Assembly: GCA_963702705.1 (NCBI GenBank)
Contig: CAVPDR010000002.1
Location: 1,178,001-1,242,000 of the forward strand
Reading direction: 5' to 3'
DNA: 64,000 bases
Source of the DNA: VRUE01 sp963702705
GTDB lineage: Bacteria; Actinomycetota; Thermoleophilia; Solirubrobacterales; 70-9
The translations under genes were made by a program, and so were the position numbers. A model generated the notes under the pieces. It was given only the letters and a program-made list of their open reading frames with translations, was not told where the DNA came from and did not search any database. Below, one piece after another: positions 59,349-64,000 of this stretch (position 1 is its first letter; each line of letters opens with the position of its first letter).

Positions 59349-59467
59349 GGAGAGACTGGGGTGCCCTCCGGCGCAGCGGCGTCATGGTTTTCGCACAGAC
59401 CACTTGGCGAGTAACCCAACGTTAGAGGCGAAAACCCCAGCAAGACGGAGGGCACCCCAGTCCCTCC
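59349..59467. terminator. Nested palindrome between convergent genes, likely bidirectional terminator
   Basis: Outer arms 59349-59370 and 59446-59467 pair at 21 of 22 positions; an inner stem GGTTTTCGC (59386-59394) pairs with GCGAAAACC (59428-59436). Located between the convergent oxidoreductase and glycosylase genes. The outer arms share a core like that of 8991-9089. Confidence 0.65.
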
Positions 59468-59472
59468 CCACC

Positions 59473-60135
59473 TCAATAGGGCGGCAAATCCTCGTACCAG
59501 TCCCCGAGCGTCTTAAAGGCCCGCCAGAAGCGCTGCTTCGCATTCTCTTCGTCGAGAGAATCGTCGATGTCCGGCGTATAGAGCGCGTCGACGGTAGGCG
59601 TAAAGGCCTGGATCTCCCCCTCCCGCGCCTCGATCGGACGCGACAGCGGCATCTGGAAGCCGTTGAGCACGCGCAGCGCCGGCTCGCCCATGACGACGAC
59701 GATCTTCGGCTGCACGATCGCGAGCTCTTCGACCACCCGGCGCAGGCACTCCTCGGCCGCAAGGTCGGGCTCCGCGATCGGGCACTTGACGCAGAGGGTG
59801 CCGTAGACGACGAGCGGGTCTATCCCGAGCCGCTTGAAACTCTTCATCAGCGCGTTGCCGGCGCGGCCGTAGAAGGCGACGCCCTCTTCGATCTCCGCCG
59901 CGGCCGGCGCCTGCTTGAGCATGAAGACGTCGGCCTGCGGATGGCCGGAACCGAGGACGGGCATCAGCTTGCCGCGCGGGCAGTGGGGGCAGGACTGCAG
60001 CTCGTGGGTCAGCTGGTTGAGCTCGCGAATCGCACGCTCGAGGTACTTCTCTTTGATCTCGTCGTCGGTGGCCGGCATGCTCGGCGCTCTCTTTGACGAG
60101 GCGGCCTCGGGTCCTCTCGCGCCGTCCGCCTGCAT
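59473..60135 (-). CDS. Uracil-DNA glycosylase superfamily protein (family 4/5-like)
   Basis: 220 residues from ATG 60135, which shares a base with the upstream stop (TGATG); an internal ATG at 60078 is possible. Iron-sulfur-type cysteines are C49-x2-C52 (QSCPHCP), C115/C118 (LCVKCP) and C130 (AEECLRR). VAFYGRAGNALMKSFKRLGI and PKIVVVMGEPALRVLNG fit the UDG fold. The usual GEAPG-E-x motif is altered (LKQAPAAAEIEEG). Likely a DNA repair glycosylase of a divergent subgroup. Confidence 0.82.
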   Translation of the reverse strand: MQADGARGPEAASSKRAPSMPATDDEIKEKYLERAIRELNQLTHELQSCPHCPRGKLMPVLGSGHPQADVFMLKQAPAAAEIEEGVAFYGRAGNALMKSFKRLGIDPLVVYGTLCVKCPIAEPDLAAEECLRRVVEELAIVQPKIVVVMGEPALRVLNGFQMPLSRPIEAREGEIQAFTPTVDALYTPDIDDSLDEENAKQRFWRAFKTLGDWYEDLPPY

Positions 60136-61430
60136 CAGCTCTTGCTCGCCGACCGCCTCTTTCGCGGCCGCCCGCCGCGCACCGGCTTGGCGTCGGGGAC
60201 GCTGCGTTTGGGGGCCTTCGGCCGCCCCGCCGTCTGCAGCAGCTTCAGCGTCTGCACGTAGACCAGGTTCTTGTGCTTGCGGGTGATGTCGGCGTCGCGC
60301 ATCGCCTCGAGGAACTCCTCGGGCCCGTCGAAGTCGCGGATCCGCACCCGCACGCTGCCGAGTCCCTGGGCGACATGGCTGTCGGAGCCGGCGCCCGGCA
60401 CGATCCGGTACTTGCGGGCGAAGCGTTCGGCCTCCTCGTTGAACGCCGTCACCGCGACCCGCGGGTTGAAGACCTCGAGCACGTCGATCTCCTCGACCAT
60501 GTCGAGCAGGTGCTCGTAGTCGGGCACCGAGTGGAAGCGATCGAAGGGGTGGGGCACGTAGACGAGTCCCCCCTGCGCGCGGATCGCGGCGATCGTCTCC
60601 GCCATCGTCATCCCCTTCGGGATCTTCTCCTCGAGGAAGAGGCCGATCACCTCGCCCTGCTCGGCCGTCTTCACCTCCTCGGCGACGATCACCTTGATGT
60701 CGTCCATTCCCTCGGCGATGCGGCGCGCCTCGAGCGCGCCGGAGACCTCGTTGTGATCGGTGATCGCGATCGCGCCGAGGCCACGATCGCGGGCCGTCTC
60801 GAGCAGCACCTCGACCGGCGTCGCGCAGTCGGTCGAGTGGTCGGTGTGCATGTGCAGGTCGACCTCGATCAGCGGCCGCTCCGCGATCCGACGCCGCACC
60901 GCCGGGTTCCCGGTCGGGTCGTGGCGACGCGCGGCCAACCGCAGGTAGATCGCCTCCAGCTCATCGGCGACCTGAGACCACTCGCGCTCCCCTTCCCCCG
61001 GCCGGACGAGCTCGTAGGAGGCGGGAAAGTAGCGCTCCAGCAGGTCGCCCGTCTTGGCCGAGCTGACCGTACGCGCATCGAGACGGCCGAAGAAGATCTC
61101 GACCAGCGGCCGCGCCACCTGGGTCGAGAGCACCCGCTCCTGCGGAGCGTGGAAAGTTGCGACGTTGAGCGCCGAGGAGTGGCGCAGCGCGGTCGAGGAG
61201 ACGCGCGGCGCGAAGGGGTCGTGGACGTGGACGATGTCCGCAGTCGAGGCCCGCAGCAACTTTTTGACCTGATCGCCGACGCCGGCGACCTGCACGCTGT
61301 GGCCGCGCCGCTCCAGCTCCGCCGAGACCCGCTCGATGTAGCGATTGACCTCGTTCTCGGTGCCACGCCGATGAGGCGTGACCTGGACTATCGAAAGCTT
61401 TTCTGACACGGGCGCAGCATAAGGACCCAT
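60135..61430 (-). CDS. Fusion of a glycosyltransferase-4 N-terminal half and a PHP phosphoesterase
   Basis: 431 residues from ATG 61430 (GTG 61409 is an alternative). Residues 10-170 look like the N-terminal Rossmann half of PimA/PimB-type GT4 enzymes: GTENEVNRYIERVSAELERR, DIVHVHDPFAP, NVATFHAP and a closing helix EREWSQVADELEAIYLRL. The C-terminal nucleotide-sugar domain is absent. Residues 185-400 are a PHP domain with IEVDLHMHTDHSTD, ITDHN, VPHPFDRFH and GAGSDSH metal ligands. A basic tail follows. It is downstream of ino1 by 28 bases, so a role in inositol-lipid or nucleotide metabolism is possible. Confidence 0.8.
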   Translation of the reverse strand: MGPYAAPVSEKLSIVQVTPHRRGTENEVNRYIERVSAELERRGHSVQVAGVGDQVKKLLRASTADIVHVHDPFAPRVSSTALRHSSALNVATFHAPQERVLSTQVARPLVEIFFGRLDARTVSSAKTGDLLERYFPASYELVRPGEGEREWSQVADELEAIYLRLAARRHDPTGNPAVRRRIAERPLIEVDLHMHTDHSTDCATPVEVLLETARDRGLGAIAITDHNEVSGALEARRIAEGMDDIKVIVAEEVKTAEQGEVIGLFLEEKIPKGMTMAETIAAIRAQGGLVYVPHPFDRFHSVPDYEHLLDMVEEIDVLEVFNPRVAVTAFNEEAERFARKYRIVPGAGSDSHVAQGLGSVRVRIRDFDGPEEFLEAMRDADITRKHKNLVYVQTLKLLQTAGRPKAPKRSVPDAKPVRGGRPRKRRSASKS

Positions 61431-61458
61431 CCCGGCAGGGATCGGAGGAACTGTCCCC

Positions 61459-62631
61459 TCAGGCTTCGACCTCGGTCGGCTTCTCCACCTTGGGCGCAGC
61501 GCCCTTGCCACGCCTGTTGGCCGCAATGAACTCCTCGGTCTGTTCGCGCGCTTCGTCGTCGGGACGCTGCGAGTGCGGCGACTTCATCAGGTAGCTCGAG
61601 GGACCGTCGAGCTGGCCGGCGATGCCGTTGTTGAGCGCCAGCTTGATCAGCCGCACCGCGTCGATAACGACGCCGGCCGAGTTTGGCGAGTCCCAGACCT
61701 CGAGCTTGAGCTCGACGTTGAGCGGCACGTCGCCGAAGGCTTTGCCCTCGAGGCGGATGTGCGCCCACTTGCGATCGGTCAGCCAGGCGACGTAGTCGGA
61801 GGGGCCGACGTGGACGTCCTCGGCAGGCAGCTCGTGGCCCATAATCGAGGTGACGGCGTTGGTCTTCGAGATCTTCTTCGAGTCCAGCCGCTCGCGCTCG
61901 AGCATGTTGTAGAAGTCCATGTTGCCGCCGACGTTGAGCTGCGAGGTGCGCTCGACGCGGACACCGCGGTCGTGGAAGAGCCGCGCCAGCTGGCGGTGGA
62001 CGATGGTCGCGCCGACCTGGGACTTGATGTCGTCGCCGATGATCGGCAGGCCCGCCTCTTTGAAGCGCTTGTCCCAGTAGTCCTCGCGGGCAATGAAGAC
62101 GGGCAGGCAGTTAACGAAGCCGACGCCCGCCTTGAGCGCCTGCTCGACGTACCACTTGGTCGCGTCCTCGGAGCCGACCGGCAGGTAACAGACCAGCACG
62201 TCCGCCTTGGTCTGCTTGAGGATGCCGACGACGTCGGCGGTTTCCCCCGGCGCCTTGGTGATCTTCTCCTTCAGGTACTTGCCGAGGCCGTCGAGGGTCA
62301 TCCCGCGCTCGACCTTGACCCCGAGGTTCGGCACCTCGGCGAATTTGATCGTGTCGTTCTGCCCCGACCAGATCGCCTCGGAGAGGTCCTTGCCGACCTT
62401 CTCGGAATCGATGTCGAAGGCGGCCACAAACTCGATGTCACCGACGTGGTAGCCACCGAGGTCGACGTGCATCAGGCCGGGTACTTCCTCGGAGGGGTCA
62501 GCGTCCTTGTAGTACTGGACGCCCTGGATAAAGGAGTTGGCGCAGTTGCCGGTACCGACTATCGCGACGCGGACTTTCTCGTCCGTGCGGGCGGCGCCGT
62601 TGCTGCCGTTTGCTCCGTTGGTCTCGCTCAT
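61459..62631 (-). CDS. ino1: Inositol-3-phosphate synthase
   Basis: 390 residues. VRVAIVGTGNCANSFIQGVQ is the NAD-binding start, followed by HVDLGGYHVGDIEFVAAFDI, VNCLPVFIARE, GDDIKSQVGATIVHRQL and SQLNVGGNMDFYNML, all diagnostic for actinobacterial/archaeal Ino1. It converts glucose 6-phosphate to inositol 3-phosphate. It lies between the CDP-alcohol phosphotransferase (start side) and the GT4-PHP fusion, so inositol phosphate for phospholipid headgroups is the likely product use. SD GGAAGGA is visible upstream. Confidence 0.95.
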   Translation of the reverse strand: MSETNGANGSNGAARTDEKVRVAIVGTGNCANSFIQGVQYYKDADPSEEVPGLMHVDLGGYHVGDIEFVAAFDIDSEKVGKDLSEAIWSGQNDTIKFAEVPNLGVKVERGMTLDGLGKYLKEKITKAPGETADVVGILKQTKADVLVCYLPVGSEDATKWYVEQALKAGVGFVNCLPVFIAREDYWDKRFKEAGLPIIGDDIKSQVGATIVHRQLARLFHDRGVRVERTSQLNVGGNMDFYNMLERERLDSKKISKTNAVTSIMGHELPAEDVHVGPSDYVAWLTDRKWAHIRLEGKAFGDVPLNVELKLEVWDSPNSAGVVIDAVRLIKLALNNGIAGQLDGPSSYLMKSPHSQRPDDEAREQTEEFIAANRRGKGAAPKVEKPTEVEA

Positions 62632-62692
62632 GTAGTTCGAAGTCCTTCCTCGATCGGGCTAGGTGGCAAGGGACACCTCGCTCGGGAACTGG

Positions 62693-63358
62693 TTACAGGT
62701 CGGGCGGGGAAGCCGCCTCGCTTGAAAGCTCGTTTCGGACATGCCAGACACGCTGGATCGTTGTGATGATGGTCAGCACCGCGATCAAGTAGACCGCGGG
62801 GGCCAAGAGCTCGAAATCGCCGAGCCCGGCCCCCTTGGCGAAGACCAAGCCGACGGAGAGTATGACTACCCGCACGGGACGCGTCGCCAAGCCGACCTTG
62901 CACTCGACCCCGAGCGCCTCGGCGCGGGCCCGGGTGTAGGAGACCATCAGCGACCCGAGCACCGCGACGACGCACATCGCCGCGGCGAAATCCTGGCCGG
63001 TGGCGGCGAAGTAGCCGGCGACCGCGGCGAGCACGATCCCCTCCTCGATCCGGTCGAGGGTCGAGTCAAGGAAGGCGCCGAACAGGGTCCCCTTGCCCGA
63101 CATACGCGAGTAGCGCCCGTCGAGCGTGTCCATCACCGAGCCGAGGATGAAGGCGATGCCGGCGAGAAAGAAGAGGCGCTGCGTGACCAGCGCCGCGGCG
63201 ACAAGGTTGCCGATCAGGCCGGCGACAGAGATTGCGTTCGGGGTCAGGCGCGACTCGATCAGGCGGTCGCGGGCATAGGCGCGAAGCTCCTGGCCGTTGC
63301 GGGCCTGGCGGCCGTTGCGGCGAGGGCCGGGGGCCCTGGGGGGCGCCGAAGACTCCAT
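62693..63358 (-). CDS. CDP-alcohol phosphatidyltransferase, probable phosphatidylinositol-phosphate synthase
   Basis: 221 residues. The family motif D-x2-D-G-x2-A-R-x8-G-x3-D-x3-D is present as Asp77, Asp80, Gly81, Arg85, Gly94, Asp98 and Asp102 (MDTLDGRYSR, GAFLDSTLDR), with Ser replacing the usual Ala. About six membrane helices. Next to ino1, it most likely joins inositol phosphate to CDP-diacylglycerol, as in actinobacterial PgsA1-type enzymes; another polyol headgroup is possible. ATG 63358. Confidence 0.88.
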   Translation of the reverse strand: MESSAPPRAPGPRRNGRQARNGQELRAYARDRLIESRLTPNAISVAGLIGNLVAAALVTQRLFFLAGIAFILGSVMDTLDGRYSRMSGKGTLFGAFLDSTLDRIEEGIVLAAVAGYFAATGQDFAAAMCVVAVLGSLMVSYTRARAEALGVECKVGLATRPVRVVILSVGLVFAKGAGLGDFELLAPAVYLIAVLTIITTIQRVWHVRNELSSEAASPPDL

Positions 63359-63400
63359 CGTGGTCAGGCTACCGGGCGGGGCGGTCCGAGGCTCGGACTG

Positions 63401-63447
63401 AACTGCATCAAATTCTCATCCTGCTGGATTGAGAATTTGATGCAGTT
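63401..63447. terminator. Perfect 18-bp hairpin between PAP2 and CDP-alcohol transferase genes
   Basis: Arms 63401-63418 and 63430-63447 are perfect inverted repeats around an 11-base loop. It lies 10 bases after the PAP2-gene stop and 43 bases before the next start, both genes on the minus strand, so it would end the PAP2 transcript. No U-tract follows. Confidence 0.65.
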
Positions 63448-63456
63448 CGCGCGGTG

Positions 63457-64000
63457 TTAGGCCTCGGCCTCCTGTGGGCTCCTGGCGGAGCGCCAGGCCC
63501 AGGCGTGGGGACGGGCGCGAGCTAGCAGGCGGTGGGCGACGAGCGCGGATGCCGCAGCGACGCCCCAGCCGAGCACGACGTCGAGCCAGTAGTGGTTGCC
63601 GGTGACGATCACGACCCAGGCGATCAGCAGCGGCCAGGCGGCCCACCAGGCCCTCGACCACCAGTTGCGGCAGACCCGGACACCGGTGATGCCGATCATC
63701 GCGGCGAAGGCGCAGTGCATGCTCGGCACGGCCGCGTAGGGGTTGATGAAGATCTTCGCCAGTGAGGAGTCGTGGTTGACGTTGGAGAAATCGGTGATCG
63801 TGTCGACGAAGCCGTGTTCGGGGAACATCCGCGGCGGCGCGGTCGGGTAGAGCGTGTAGCCGACCAGGGCGAAGCCCATTGAGACGACGAACATATTTCG
63901 GACGAAGTAGTAGGACTCGTTGCGGAAGAGGTAGAGCCAGATCAGGAAGCCGAGGGCGATCGAGAACTGGGCGTTGAGGTAGAGCTGGTTGGCGAGGTCG
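63457..64000 (-). CDS. PAP2-superfamily membrane protein (inositol phosphotransferase-like), partial 5' end
   Basis: The frame is open to the window edge (about 180 codons seen, N-terminus missing). INPYAAVPSMHCAFAAMIGI and VTGNHYWLDVVLGWG are the C-terminal PAP2/Aur1-type motifs (PSxH and GxHYxxDxxxG), and several membrane helices are visible (FSIALGFLIWLYLF, AAWPLLIAWVVIVTG). The PAP2_3 group includes inositol phosphorylceramide synthases; beside inositol-lipid genes a phospholipid headgroup role is plausible. Substrate unproven. Confidence 0.85.
   Translation of the reverse strand, partial: DLANQLYLNAQFSIALGFLIWLYLFRNESYYFVRNMFVVSMGFALVGYTLYPTAPPRMFPEHGFVDTITDFSNVNHDSSLAKIFINPYAAVPSMHCAFAAMIGITGVRVCRNWWSRAWWAAWPLLIAWVVIVTGNHYWLDVVLGWGVAAASALVAHRLLARARPHAWAWRSARSPQEAEA

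Noticed and set aside
63401..63447. Possible attachment site or recombination site
   Set aside because: A single inverted repeat between two co-directional genes, with no recombinase or flanking duplication; a terminator hairpin explains it better.

Overview
The window is GC-rich actinobacterial-type chromosome with dense coding, many GTG/TTG starts and frequent 1-4 base stop/start overlaps. Inositol phospholipid genes, several TetR regulators, many secreted proteins with Solirubrobacter-like TIG and Y-x-FEWGT modules, and a FAD oxidase-DUF1365-cyclopropane synthase cassette make Thermoleophilia (Solirubrobacterales) my best guess. This is an inference; there is no rRNA in the window.

Left part. 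1-1198 (-) is the N-terminal part of a secreted RTX-type calcium-binding protein running off the edge. 1195-10485 is a polyamine/amine catabolic region: class III aminotransferase, PucR regulator, alanine dehydrogenase and aminobutyraldehyde-type dehydrogenase form a tightly coupled minus-strand operon. An APC permease with a universal stress protein diverges from it, and a PuuB/OrdL-like FAD oxidase follows. The logic would be uptake, transamination to an aldehyde, oxidation to the acid, and recycling of alanine to pyruvate and ammonium. 10596-23803 holds an enolase-superfamily enzyme, ferritin, a lipoprotein, two S51 peptidases, three tandem TetR regulators, an ECF-like sigma factor, a methyltransferase, an acyltransferase/SGNH protein and a TPR membrane protein.

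Middle. 24295-24920 is a vapBC-like toxin-antitoxin pair. 25379-27642 is bounded by a 42-base copy of the 3' half of tRNA-Asp and the intact tRNA-Asp. It holds DUF4258 and DUF2283 small genes plus wrecked HTH and DUF262-like genes, so it reads as a decayed integrated element. 27679-37719 carries a metalloprotease, a lipid-modifying cassette (FAD oxidase, DUF1365, cyclopropane synthase, hydrolase), a metallo-beta-lactamase-fold protein, an FHA-HTH protein, an FtsH-like protease and a DUF2236 protein.

Surface-protein block. 37720-49996 contains two paralogous secreted proteins of unknown family, four tandem IPT/TIG proteins and a 1202-residue secreted protein ending in two tandem predicted seven-bladed propellers. 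A recurring 15-17 base motif (GCAACTTGTTGTCTGTG) lies upstream of the TIG genes, in the divergent region before the propeller gene, and upstream of a coiled-coil membrane protein at 58 kb. It is the strongest candidate here for an undescribed regulon.

Right part. 50001-50073 is tRNA-Val. argF-lgt-prmC-lysS form a minus-strand operon. Then come an exonuclease/phosphatase-fold protein, a lysine-rich histone-like protein, an RNA m5U methyltransferase, the coiled-coil protein and a flavin-dependent oxidoreductase. The end is an inositol-lipid locus: PAP2 protein (partial), CDP-alcohol phosphotransferase, inositol-phosphate synthase, an unusual half-glycosyltransferase/PHP fusion and a uracil-DNA glycosylase. 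Long perfect palindromes, some nested, sit at many gene boundaries and mostly look like terminators or dispersed repeats.
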